The translations under genes were made by a program, and so were the position numbers. Positions 53,296 through 61,494 of a DNA stretch of 64,000 bases are shown here, one piece after another. Positions within the stretch are counted from its first letter, which is position 1; each line of letters begins with the position of its first letter. The notes beneath the pieces were generated by a model. The model saw only the letters and a program-made list of their open reading frames with translations. It made no database searches and was not told the origin of the DNA. Source of the DNA: Ureibacillus thermophilus (GTDB lineage: Bacteria; Bacillota; Bacilli; Bacillales_A; Planococcaceae). The stretch lies in the NCBI RefSeq assembly GCF_042657185.1, contig NZ_JBHSNN010000014.1. One strand, written 5' to 3'.

Positions 53296-54492
53296 ATGGA
53301 GAATCAGACTTATAAAATCGTAATAGTAGGCGGAGGAACGGGTGGGATAACCGTCGCTGCCCAGCTTTTGAGAAAAATGCCGGCTTTGAGGGATCAAATT
53401 GCCATAATTGATCCTTCCGGCAATCATTATTATCAGCCTTTATGGACATTGGTTGGCGGTGGGGTTTACAAAAAAGAAAAATCTGTAAGAGATATGAAAA
53501 CAGTAATTCCTGAAGGGGCTTCTTGGATTCAACAAGCAGTTAAGAAATTTTATCCCAAAGACAATAAAGTGCAACTCGAAAACAATGATTTCGTTCATTA
53601 TGAATTTTTAGTGGTGGCTGCAGGCCTCGAGATTCACTGGGATAAAATTAAGGGATTAAAAGAGGCGTTAGGTACGAAAAACGTTTGCAGCAATTATTCT
53701 TATGAACATGTTGATTACACTTGGGAAACCATTCGGAATTTCAAATCGGGAACCGCTGTTTTTACACACCCTGCTTCACCTGTAAAATGCGGCGGTGCAC
53801 CTCAAAAAATTATGTACTTGGCAGATGATTATTTCAGAAAAACAGGTGTAAGAGATCAAATCAAAATTATTTTTGGTTCAGCAAACGCAACCATATTTGA
53901 TGTTGCCAAGTACCGTCAAGAGTTGGAAAAGATATTGGTGAGAAAGGGGATTGATGCCCGTTTCTGTTATAACTTGGTAGAAATTAAACCGGATGAAAAA
54001 ATTGCGATTTTTGAAGATTTAAATAGCGGAAAAAAAGATGAAATCCAATACGACATGATACATGTTACCCCATATATGGGGGCACCGAAGTTTGTTGCAG
54101 AAAGTCCTCTTGCAGATGAAACAGGATTCTTGGCTGTCGACATTCATACCCTTCAACATAAAAAATTTGAAAACGTTTTCGGACTGGGGGATAACGCAAA
54201 CCTTCCTACTTCGAAAACAGGTGCGGCCATACGAAAGCAAGCGCCTGTTCTTGTTGATAACTTGATTGCCAGCATCAGAAATCAAACGACAAAAACGATT
54301 TATAACGGCTATACTTCTTGTCCGATTGTAACAGGATATAACAAATTGATTTTAGCGGAATTTGACTACTCCAAAGAACCTATGGAATCAATGCCTTTTG
54401 ACCAAGGAGTTGAAAGGACGAGTATGTACATTTTGAAAAAAGACTTGCTGCCTGTTTTATATTGGAATGGCATGTTAAAAGGCACGATGTAA
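53296..54492 (+). CDS. sqr: Sulfide:quinone oxidoreductase
   Basis: This 398-aa FAD enzyme oxidises H2S to persulfide or polysulfide and passes electrons to membrane quinone. The FAD motif is IVIVGGGTGGITVAAQLL, followed by QPLWTLVGGG, ASPVKCGGAPQKIMYL with a catalytic Cys, and FGLGDNANLPTSKTGAAIRKQ. A second conserved Cys lies in YTSCPIVTGYNKLILAEF. The sequence suits the type II SQR found in Bacillales. RBS AAGGAAGGGG. It is first in a three-gene operon with DUF1641 and persulfide dioxygenase genes. Confidence 0.93.
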   Translation: MENQTYKIVIVGGGTGGITVAAQLLRKMPALRDQIAIIDPSGNHYYQPLWTLVGGGVYKKEKSVRDMKTVIPEGASWIQQAVKKFYPKDNKVQLENNDFVHYEFLVVAAGLEIHWDKIKGLKEALGTKNVCSNYSYEHVDYTWETIRNFKSGTAVFTHPASPVKCGGAPQKIMYLADDYFRKTGVRDQIKIIFGSANATIFDVAKYRQELEKILVRKGIDARFCYNLVEIKPDEKIAIFEDLNSGKKDEIQYDMIHVTPYMGAPKFVAESPLADETGFLAVDIHTLQHKKFENVFGLGDNANLPTSKTGAAIRKQAPVLVDNLIASIRNQTTKTIYNGYTSCPIVTGYNKLILAEFDYSKEPMESMPFDQGVERTSMYILKKDLLPVLYWNGMLKGTM

Positions 54493-54511
54493 AATTGGAG
54501 GGAATCCAACA

Positions 54512-55045
54512 GTGAATACATCTGTTCAAAATCAGTTGGAACAGCCGGAAATACAGGAGGCTATTGTTTCCTTTCTTAAAAATTTGCCGGCTTATGAAAA
54601 ACAACTACAACAAATTGGAAAATACGTCAATTTCGGCAAGGAAATTTTGGCCGATAAAGAGGTTTTGCAATCATACGATCAATTATTTCGCACTTACGAT
54701 ATCAATTTAAAAACATTGGAAGCAATACTTGAATTATTGGAGAAATTGCCAAGGCTGAACAAAATGATTGAGCAACTTGAAAATATCCTTGATTTTATAC
54801 AATCCATAATGCATGACGAAGCGACAACACAACACATTACTGATGCTTTAAAAGAATATATCCATCCGATTGTTGAAAAAGGAAAAAGCAGCATGTCCCT
54901 GCTAAATGAAATTCAGCAACGGGCTGAATCTGCACAGGAGCCTATTAAACTAATCACAATTTACAAGTGGTTGAAAGATCCTGCTGTTCAAAAGGTGCTT
55001 CAATATGTGCAAGCCACTTTATCGGTATTAAATAAAAAATCATAA
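54512..55045 (+). CDS. DUF1641 protein of the sulfide operon
   Basis: This 177-aa all-helical protein has a GTG start after TTGGAGGGA. The LEAILELLEKLPRLNKMIEQLENILDFI segment and repeated Leu/Ile heptads fit DUF1641, a domain also seen next to formate dehydrogenases and other quinone-linked oxidoreductases. It lies 19 nt after SQR and 6 nt before the dioxygenase gene. It possibly tethers or assembles the SQR complex; this is inferred. Confidence 0.82.
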   Translation: MNTSVQNQLEQPEIQEAIVSFLKNLPAYEKQLQQIGKYVNFGKEILADKEVLQSYDQLFRTYDINLKTLEAILELLEKLPRLNKMIEQLENILDFIQSIMHDEATTQHITDALKEYIHPIVEKGKSSMSLLNEIQQRAESAQEPIKLITIYKWLKDPAVQKVLQYVQATLSVLNKKS

Positions 55046-55051
55046 GGAGGA

Positions 55052-56470
55052 ATGACTATGTTATTGCGTTATTTTTACGATGAAAAATTGGCCCATGCCT
55101 CTTATATGGTGGGTTGCCAACAACATGGCAAAGCGGTTGTTATTGATCCTATGCGGAATATTGAACCATATATTGAAGTAGCCCGAAAGGAAAAATTGGA
55201 GATAGTCGGTTCATTGGAAACGCATATTCACGCAGATTTTGTCAGCGGATCCCGGGAATTGGCCGACCGGTTCGGAGCCACTTTGTACATTTCCGATGAA
55301 GGGGACGAAAATTGGAAATATACAAATTTAGAGGGGCTTTCCTATCAACTATTGAAAGACGGCGACATTATTAAATTAGGGAATCTTACTTTTGAAGTGA
55401 TGCATACTCCAGGGCATACGCCAGAGCACATTTCCTTTTTATTAACAGACGGTGCAGCTGCGGATAAGCCGATTGGCATTTTTACAGGGGATTTTGTTTT
55501 TGTCGGTGATATTGGCCGTCCGGATTTATTGGAAAGAGCAGCTGGAATGGCTGGGACTGCGGAAGTTGGGGCACGCCAAATGTTTAAGTCCATTCAACGT
55601 TTTAAAGAACTGCCCGATTATTTGCAAGTGTGGCCGGCACATGGAGCGGGAAGCGCCTGCGGAAAAGCGTTGGGAGCGGTTCCATCATCAACGGTAGGTT
55701 ATGAAAAGCAATTTAACTGGGCAATGAAAATTGAAAATGAAGAGGAATTTGTAAAGGAATTACTTCGGGGACAGCCTGAGGCACCATATTACTTTGCCGT
55801 TATGAAGAGAGTGAACAAAATCGGAATAGAATTGATTAAAAACTTACCGGAAATACCATTCATCGATTCCCTTAAAGAGATTGAAAAAGTGATCAAGGAT
55901 GGATTCTTAGTAATCGATACCCGAAGCCCTAAAGATTTTTCAAAAGGCTTTATTGCAGGAACAGTCAATATTCCATTGAGTCAATCATTCACCACTTGGG
56001 CAGGTTGGATTGTCGATTACAATAAACCAATTTATGTATTGACGAATCCAACTGATATTGAAGAAGTGCTGATTGCTCTCCGCTCCATTGGAATTGACAA
56101 AATTGCCGGCTTTGCCGATGTAAAGGGGATGTTGTCTCAATCCAATAAGTTATGCAGTTATGAAAATATTACACCAATGGAAGCAAGAACATTATTAAGT
56201 GAGGGAAAAGCGCAAATTGTGGATGTGCGGAATTTATCCGAGTATGAAGAAGGGCATATTGATGGAGCAAAGCACATTATGCTGGGAACGTTAAAGAATA
56301 GACTTGACGAAGTGCCAAAAGGAAAAGTTATTATGCAATGCCGTTCTGGTGCCCGTTCGGGTATAGCTACAAGCATTTTATTGTCAAAAGGATTTAAAGA
56401 TGTCGTGAATTTAGATGGCGGATATGAAAGATGGGTAACAGAAACTCAAACAGATGCCGTAAGAAATTAA
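55052..56470 (+). CDS. Persulfide dioxygenase-rhodanese fusion (CstB/ETHE1-like)
   Basis: This 472-aa protein has an N-terminal metallo-beta-lactamase persulfide dioxygenase domain (about 1-240; iron motif ETHIHADFVSG, HTPGHTPEH, FTGDFVFVGDIGRPD). Two rhodanese domains follow. The first (about 270-355) has no active Cys (YVLTNPT); the second (about 365-465) has CRSGARSG. It oxidises persulfide from SQR to sulfite or thiosulfate. RBS AAGGAGGAA. The alternative ATG two codons later would also suit. Confidence 0.93.
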   Translation: MTMLLRYFYDEKLAHASYMVGCQQHGKAVVIDPMRNIEPYIEVARKEKLEIVGSLETHIHADFVSGSRELADRFGATLYISDEGDENWKYTNLEGLSYQLLKDGDIIKLGNLTFEVMHTPGHTPEHISFLLTDGAAADKPIGIFTGDFVFVGDIGRPDLLERAAGMAGTAEVGARQMFKSIQRFKELPDYLQVWPAHGAGSACGKALGAVPSSTVGYEKQFNWAMKIENEEEFVKELLRGQPEAPYYFAVMKRVNKIGIELIKNLPEIPFIDSLKEIEKVIKDGFLVIDTRSPKDFSKGFIAGTVNIPLSQSFTTWAGWIVDYNKPIYVLTNPTDIEEVLIALRSIGIDKIAGFADVKGMLSQSNKLCSYENITPMEARTLLSEGKAQIVDVRNLSEYEEGHIDGAKHIMLGTLKNRLDEVPKGKVIMQCRSGARSGIATSILLSKGFKDVVNLDGGYERWVTETQTDAVRN

Positions 56471-56497
56471 TGGATAAACAACACTAGTAAAAATTTT

Positions 56498-56551
56498 GCC
56501 TGGGCCTTTCGAAACTTGTTCAATTAAGTTTGGAGGCTCAGGCTCTTTTTA
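56498..56551 (+). terminator. Terminator of the SQR operon
   Basis: GCCTGGGCCT and AGGCTCAGGC pair, with an inner AAACTTG/AAGTTT extension, and are followed by CTTTTTAAC. Confidence 0.75.
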
Positions 56552-56673
56552 ACGGAATCAGTTGCTTATTTTTTTCAATTTCTGTAGGGATTCTTTCTGC
56601 CATTGTTATATTTTTTTTATCATAAACATATGAGATTATGATATTAGAAAGTAATTTAATTGAGGTGTTTTCA

Positions 56674-57705
56674 TTGCACAAAATCAATCATACAGAATAC
56701 TTCCAAAAGGTTTACGAACACATTCAAGATGGAATCGTTGTAATGAGGGAATCCAGGGAAATTATTATGTTGAATCCAGCGGCAAAAAGGCTGACCGGGT
56801 GGATAGTTGGTGACTATGTTCCTTACTGCAGTTTTTGCACGACAAGAAATCGGCGGGTAGAAACCCCGTCTTGTTATTTAATGGCCAACGAAGATGTTCC
56901 GTCCATATTGTCACAAATGTCAACAAATCGAAAAAAAACACTGGATGTGGAAATGAGTGTTTCGGTCATTAATAGAAATGTAGAAACTGGAGAAAATGAG
57001 TATTTACTTGTATTAAGGGATTGTGAAACCATGTTGAAAGCGCAGGAAGCAGCGCTCAATAAAAAAATGATTCAAGCTTTGATTGATGCGAAAGAATCTG
57101 AACATAAGCGATTAGCTCAGGAATTGCATGATGGGATTGGACAATCACTTTACTCGGTTTCGGTCGCCTTAGAAGCGATTGAAGCGTATATGCAGGATAA
57201 TGAAAAACTGTCCAGTTATGTAAAAGAAGTGCGAAATGAGCTGCGGAAAGTGATTGAAGATGTGTATACGTATTCCTACAATTTACGTCCGCAAAGTTTA
57301 GATCAATTGGGATTAAAAGCAGCTTTGGAAAACTTAATAGACAATATGAAAAAAATGACTCCTCATCTGATATTCGAGTTAACAACCCAAGGGCTTGACC
57401 GATGTGATCCGGCTATTGAAATCAATCTATACCGCATTGCCCAAGAAGCGTTGCACAATGTGGTCAAGTATGCGCAGGCATCCTATGTGAAAATCTCTAT
57501 TCGGAAAAATAATACGCACATTCATATGAAAATTGAAGATGACGGAATCGGATTTGACCGCAAATCGATTCAAAACAAGGGACTCGGCTTAAAACATATT
57601 GAAGAACGAGTTGATTTGTTAAGCGGTACATGTGCCATTCGTTCAGAAATGAACAAAGGTACCGTTGTTGAAGTTACTATTCCGAGATGGAGGCCGAATA
57701 CATGA
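56674..57705 (+). CDS. NreB-like PAS histidine kinase (redox/O2-sensor type)
   Basis: This 343-aa soluble kinase has a PAS domain (about 5-120) and HisKA_3 with His in LAQELHDGIGQSLYSV. Its HATPase has YRIAQEALHNVVKYAQA and IEDDGIGFD. In the PAS domain the cysteines are spaced C-x2-C-x11-C (CSFC...SCYLM), as in the Fe-S oxygen sensor NreB, but the fourth ligand position is Met. TTG 56674 after GAGGTG is chosen; upstream codons lack an RBS. Overlaps the regulator gene. Confidence 0.88.
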   Translation: MHKINHTEYFQKVYEHIQDGIVVMRESREIIMLNPAAKRLTGWIVGDYVPYCSFCTTRNRRVETPSCYLMANEDVPSILSQMSTNRKKTLDVEMSVSVINRNVETGENEYLLVLRDCETMLKAQEAALNKKMIQALIDAKESEHKRLAQELHDGIGQSLYSVSVALEAIEAYMQDNEKLSSYVKEVRNELRKVIEDVYTYSYNLRPQSLDQLGLKAALENLIDNMKKMTPHLIFELTTQGLDRCDPAIEINLYRIAQEALHNVVKYAQASYVKISIRKNNTHIHMKIEDDGIGFDRKSIQNKGLGLKHIEERVDLLSGTCAIRSEMNKGTVVEVTIPRWRPNT

Positions 57706-58337
57706 TAAAAGTTTTTCTAGTCGATGACCATGTTTTAATCCGCAAGGGTATCGCCTTATTATTAGAAAACTATCGTGATTTGGAAGTGGTAGGGGAAGCG
57801 AGCGATGGAGAAGAATGTTTGCAACAGTTATACAGTTTGGATGTGGATGTGGTTTTAATGGATATTTCCATTCCAAAAGGCATTGATGGTTTCACAGCCA
57901 CTCGAAAGATAAAGAAGGAGTTTCCAAAAATCAAGGTTGTCATGCTTACGATGCATAATGAATTTGCTTACATTCAAAAGGCTATTGAAACTGATGCGGA
58001 TGGCTACATTTTAAAAAATAGTCAGGCAAACCAAGTATATCAAGCCATTCAGGCGGTTTACTCAGGAAGAAAATATTATGATGTTGGAATTCCAAAAGAG
58101 CAGCTTGCAAAATGGTTTAAAAATAAAGGAAAACAGAAAAAGGACGTTCTATCAAGAAGAGAACAAGAAATTGTGCGGTTAACCATATTGGGATATACCA
58201 ATTTGCAAATTGCCGATAAATTGTCCATCAGTTCCAAAACAGTGGAAAACCACAAAGCAAACATCATGCAGAAATTGGATTTAAAAACGAAAGCGGAACT
58301 GATTCAATACGGCATTGCAAATAAATATATTATCTGA
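57702..58337 (+). CDS. NarL/NreC-like response regulator
   Basis: This 211-aa protein has a receiver domain (FLVDDHVLIRKG; phospho-acceptor in VVLMDISIPKG; Lys in YILKNSQ) and a LuxR-type HTH (about 145-205; LSRREQEIVRLTILGYTNLQIADKLSISSKTVENHKANIMQKL). It has ATGA overlap with the kinase; GATGGAGG supports ATG 57702. It is expected to bind the dyads at 53210 and 58343. Confidence 0.93.
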   Translation: MIKVFLVDDHVLIRKGIALLLENYRDLEVVGEASDGEECLQQLYSLDVDVVLMDISIPKGIDGFTATRKIKKEFPKIKVVMLTMHNEFAYIQKAIETDADGYILKNSQANQVYQAIQAVYSGRKYYDVGIPKEQLAKWFKNKGKQKKDVLSRREQEIVRLTILGYTNLQIADKLSISSKTVENHKANIMQKLDLKTKAELIQYGIANKYII

Positions 58338-58342
58338 AAAAT

Positions 58343-58358
58343 TAGTGGAATCCCCCTA
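58343..58358. promoter_or_regulatory. Dyad operator upstream of tauE
   Basis: TAGTGGAATCCCCCTA equals the reverse complement of the SQR-operon site with one mismatch. The -10 TATACA starts at 58380, again exactly 21 bp after the site. Confidence 0.75.
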
Positions 58359-58379
58359 TAGGATATTCAACGTGAATGC

Positions 58380-58385
58380 TATACA
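58380..58385 (+). promoter_or_regulatory. -10 element of tauE
   Basis: TATACA overlaps the TTG codon at 58386 closely enough that a start there would be inside the promoter. This supports the downstream ATG 58422 as the tauE start. Confidence 0.55.
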
Positions 58386-58421
58386 TTGAAAAAAAGTTCT
58401 AAAAAAGCAGGTGAATCAAGT

Positions 58422-59192
58422 ATGGCATTCACGTTTGCCGTTGTCATTTTCTGCATTGGATTTGTGGGCTCATTTGTTTCCGGCATGGTTGGAATAGGTG
58501 GTTCCATCATTAAATACCCAATGCTCCTCTATTTGCCGCCACTTTTTGGACTCGCATCTTTCACTGCCCATGAAGTGTCTGGTATCAGCGCAATCCAAGT
58601 ATTCTTTTCCTCACTTGCAGGCATCTGGTCGTACCGTAAAGACGGTTATTTAAATAAAACTCTTATTTTATATATGGGGGTTTCCATTTTAGCAGGAAGT
58701 CTTTTGGGAAGTTTTGGATCCAATTATTTTTCGGAAGAAGCGATTAATTTTGTTTATGGATTGTTAGCCATCATCGCGGCTCTATTGATGTTCATTCCCA
58801 CAAAGGAAATTGATGATATATCAACCCTCACTTTTAATAAATGGTTGGCTGCTTCCCTGGCATTTATTGTCGGAATAGGTTCTGGAATTGTCGGGGCAGC
58901 CGGTGGTTTTTTGCTCGTTCCTATTTTATTAGTCATTTTAAAAATTCCTACAAGGGTAACCATTGCAACAAGTTTAGCCGTCACTTTCATCTCATCTATT
59001 GGAGGGACTTTTGGGAAAATAATAACCAATCAAATAGATTATTGGTCCGCTTTCATTATGATCATCGCCAGTATTACTGCCACTCCCCTTGGAGCAAAGG
59101 TGGGGAAGAAAATGGATACAAAGGTGTTAAAAGTGATTTTGGCTGTACTTATCACTGCCGCTGCCATTAAAACTTGGATTGACATATTGTAG
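58422..59192 (+). CDS. TauE/SafE-family sulfite/sulfur-anion exporter
   Basis: This 256-aa protein has eight predicted helices. The duplicated family motif is FVSGMVGIGGSIIKYPMLL in the N half and GIGSGIVGAAGGFLLVPILL in the C half. This family exports sulfite, sulfoacetate or similar. Beside SQR and persulfide dioxygenase, it probably removes sulfite or thiosulfate produced by them. The ATG 58422 has AGGTGA 8 nt upstream. It shares the dyad operator with the SQR operon. Confidence 0.88.
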   Translation: MAFTFAVVIFCIGFVGSFVSGMVGIGGSIIKYPMLLYLPPLFGLASFTAHEVSGISAIQVFFSSLAGIWSYRKDGYLNKTLILYMGVSILAGSLLGSFGSNYFSEEAINFVYGLLAIIAALLMFIPTKEIDDISTLTFNKWLAASLAFIVGIGSGIVGAAGGFLLVPILLVILKIPTRVTIATSLAVTFISSIGGTFGKIITNQIDYWSAFIMIIASITATPLGAKVGKKMDTKVLKVILAVLITAAAIKTWIDIL

Positions 59193-59227
59193 TTCGTATT
59201 TGTGGAATATGAGGATTGGAAATAAAG

Positions 59228-59275
59228 CAAGGCTGCCAAGGAGAAGAACGCTTCCCAGGCAGCCTTGTTTTTTAT
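59228..59275. terminator. Bidirectional terminator tauE/rnjA
   Basis: CAAGGCTGCC and GGCAGCCTTG form a perfect 10-bp stem, with TTTTTTTAT to the right, between convergent genes. Confidence 0.8.
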
Positions 59276-60936
59276 ACCTCCATAATAATCGGCAAAATCA
59301 TTGGCCGGCGTTTTGTTTTTTCAAACAAATATGGAGATAAAATTTCCGTAATTTCATTTTTTAACTCTGTCCATTGGGATTTTTCCTGAATTTTTTCTGT
59401 CAAGTGTTCTGAAAGCATTTTTTGTGCTTCGCTAATTAACGTAGCCGATTCGCGCATATACACAAAGCCTCTAGAAATGATATCAGGACCTGCCACGATT
59501 TTTTGTTGTTTCATATCTACACTGACCACAACGATGACTAGCCCTTCTTCGGAAAGAATGCGGCGGTCGCGCAACACGATATTTCCGATGTCACCAATGC
59601 CGCTTCCATCAATGTAGACATCCCCAGAAGGAACGCGGCCTGCAATATAGGCTTCATCTGAACTTAATGCAAGCACATCGCCGTTTTCCATTACAAATGT
59701 ATTTTCAGGTGGAATATCGCAATCGATTGCAAGTTTTGTATGCATTTTTAACATGCGATATTCACCATGGATTGGCATAAAGAATTTCGGTTTCATTAAG
59801 CGAAGCATTAGCTTTTGTTCTTCTTGGGATCCGTGTCCAGAAGTATGGATATTGTTAATAGATCCATGAATGACTTCTGCTCCTGCTTTATATAACAAGT
59901 TGATGATGCGATTGACGCTAATCGTGTTTCCAGGAATTGGAGAAGATGAGAATACAACAGTATCTCCAGGCTGAATTTGAATTTGTCGGTGAGTACCATT
60001 AGCAATTCGCGATAATGCGGCCATTGGCTCACCTTGAGATCCTGTACATAAAATCATGACTTCATTCGCAGGAAGGCGATTGATGGTTTGAGCGTCCACA
60101 AAGGTTTCTTTTGGAGCAGTAATATATCCTAGTTCCCGGCCAATGGAGATGGCGTTGTCCATTGAACGTCCAAAAACAGCAATTTTTCTTCCGTATTGAG
60201 CTGCTGCATCGGTTACTTGTTGGAGACGGTGGATATTCGAAGCAAAAGTTGCAAAAATGATGCGTCCTTCTACTTTTCGGAAAATATCGTGGATGCTTTC
60301 GCCAACTTTACGTTCGGACATTGTAAAATTAGGAACTTCAGCATTTGTGCTGTCCGATAATAAACAAAGCACTCCATCGCGTCCAATTTCGGCCATCTTT
60401 GTTAAGTTTGCAGGTTCTCCAACCGGTGTAAAGTCAAACTTAAAGTCGCCCGTATGAACGATATTTCCTGGAGGCGTTTTTACAACGATTCCAAAAGCAT
60501 CTGGTATGCTGTGAGTTGTTCTAAAGAAACTAACGGATGTTTTTCGGAATTTGATGACGTCGTCTTCTTTAATTTCAATTAATTTTGTTTGACGAAGCAA
60601 TCCGTGCTCTTCTAATTTATTTCGCAATAGCCCGAGGGCAAGTTTTCCACCGTATACTGGAACATTCACTTTACGCAATAAGTACGGAATTCCGCCGATA
60701 TGGTCTTCATGGCCATGGGTAATAAACAACCCTTTAATTTTATCTGCATTCCGAACCAAATATGTGTAGTCAGGAATTACATAATCAATTCCTAAAAGGT
60801 CGTCTTCAGGGAATTTTATGCCTGCATCAATGATGATAATTTCATCTTGAAATTGTACGCAGTAAGTATTTTTGCCGATTTCGCCCAGTCCGCCGAGAGC
60901 GAAAACGGCTGTTTGATCATTTTTTACAAATTTCAT
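59272..60936 (-). CDS. rnjA: Ribonuclease J1
   Basis: This 554-aa metallo-beta-lactamase/beta-CASP ribonuclease combines endo- and 5'-3' exonuclease activity. The metal motif is FITHGHEDHIGGIPYLL, followed by VHTGDFKFDF, the beta-CASP motif STNAEVPNFT, and HTSGHGSQEEQ. A C-terminal domain starts at about residue 450. It is central to mRNA decay and 16S rRNA maturation. Downstream of rpoY by 5 nt, as in B. subtilis. Confidence 0.97.
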   Translation of the reverse strand: MKFVKNDQTAVFALGGLGEIGKNTYCVQFQDEIIIIDAGIKFPEDDLLGIDYVIPDYTYLVRNADKIKGLFITHGHEDHIGGIPYLLRKVNVPVYGGKLALGLLRNKLEEHGLLRQTKLIEIKEDDVIKFRKTSVSFFRTTHSIPDAFGIVVKTPPGNIVHTGDFKFDFTPVGEPANLTKMAEIGRDGVLCLLSDSTNAEVPNFTMSERKVGESIHDIFRKVEGRIIFATFASNIHRLQQVTDAAAQYGRKIAVFGRSMDNAISIGRELGYITAPKETFVDAQTINRLPANEVMILCTGSQGEPMAALSRIANGTHRQIQIQPGDTVVFSSSPIPGNTISVNRIINLLYKAGAEVIHGSINNIHTSGHGSQEEQKLMLRLMKPKFFMPIHGEYRMLKMHTKLAIDCDIPPENTFVMENGDVLALSSDEAYIAGRVPSGDVYIDGSGIGDIGNIVLRDRRILSEEGLVIVVVSVDMKQQKIVAGPDIISRGFVYMRESATLISEAQKMLSEHLTEKIQEKSQWTELKNEITEILSPYLFEKTKRRPMILPIIMEV

Positions 60937-60941
60937 ATAGT

Positions 60942-61151
60942 TTACGCATTCTCCAAACGGAAATTCGGGCTATTTTTTTCATATTCTAAATAATTGCCCT
61001 CTAATAATTGGATATACTCAATCAAAATGCGGCGATCCTTTAAATATTCGCGGACTTCTCGTTCTGAGTTGGCTTCTAGATATAGGCTTTTTGTATTTTC
61101 GCGAATAGGCACTTCTTCTGGATTTTCTTGATAATACACTTTGTAAATCAT
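60942..61151 (-). CDS. rpoY: RNA polymerase epsilon subunit RpoY
   Basis: This 69-aa protein begins MIYKVYYQENPEEVPIRENTKSLYLEA, the hallmark of RpoY (YkzG), a small RNA polymerase-associated subunit of Bacillales. The ATG 61151 has AAGGAGAG upstream. Co-transcribed with rnjA. A 10-bp inverted repeat (61237-61270) sits in its upstream region. Confidence 0.93.
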   Translation of the reverse strand: MIYKVYYQENPEEVPIRENTKSLYLEANSEREVREYLKDRRILIEYIQLLEGNYLEYEKNSPNFRLENA

Positions 61152-61236
61152 TTTTTCTCTCCTTCTTTGACCGAACATTTTTGCATATATTATTTTTCCA
61201 CTTTTTACGAATATAATCAATTAATTATATATACTA

Positions 61237-61270
61237 ACGCAAATGGCGCTCTTTTCTCAACCATTTGCGT
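61237..61270 (-). other. Inverted repeat upstream of rpoY-rnjA
   Basis: ACGCAAATGG (61237-61246) and CCATTTGCGT (61261-61270) form a perfect 10-bp stem with a 14-nt loop and no T-run. It may be a leader hairpin or an operator. Confidence 0.55.
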
Positions 61271-61370
61271 GAAGTGGCGAAGATTATTCCCGTCTTAATC
61301 ATCAAAGATATTCACCATCATCGAAAACAAATGCATTTTCTTTTATATTATCATGGGAATCTTTTAAAAT

Positions 61371-61402
61371 AAAGAAAAGCCCTTCATTTTTAGAGAAGGG
61401 CT
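61371..61402 (-). terminator. Terminator of the 23-codon peptide gene
   Basis: On the minus strand, AGCCCTTC...GAAGGGCT (61378-61402) is followed by TTTCTTT. It overlaps the last base of the peptide's stop codon. Confidence 0.75.
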
Positions 61403-61473
61403 CAAGCGATTGATTTTTTGCCGAGGATGCCATTGAGTCGTCTCAAAAGTTTCTTTTTGAGTCTTTTCAACAT
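61402..61473 (-). CDS. Putative 23-aa cationic amphipathic peptide
   Basis: The frame from ATG 61473 encodes MLKRLKKKLLRRLNGILGKK followed by SIA. Nine Lys/Arg and no acidic residues give about +9. The Leu/Ile spacing suits an amphipathic helix. AAGGAG (61483-61488) lies 9 nt before the ATG. A near-ideal sigma-A promoter lies just upstream (TTTACA, 17 bp, TATACT) and a terminator starts at the stop codon, so this is a complete unit of about 115 nt. I do not recognise it. A small toxin, membrane-active peptide or structural sRNA are alternatives. Confidence 0.6.
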   Translation of the reverse strand: MLKRLKKKLLRRLNGILGKKSIA

Positions 61474-61494
61474 GGCGCATCACTCCTTATTAAA

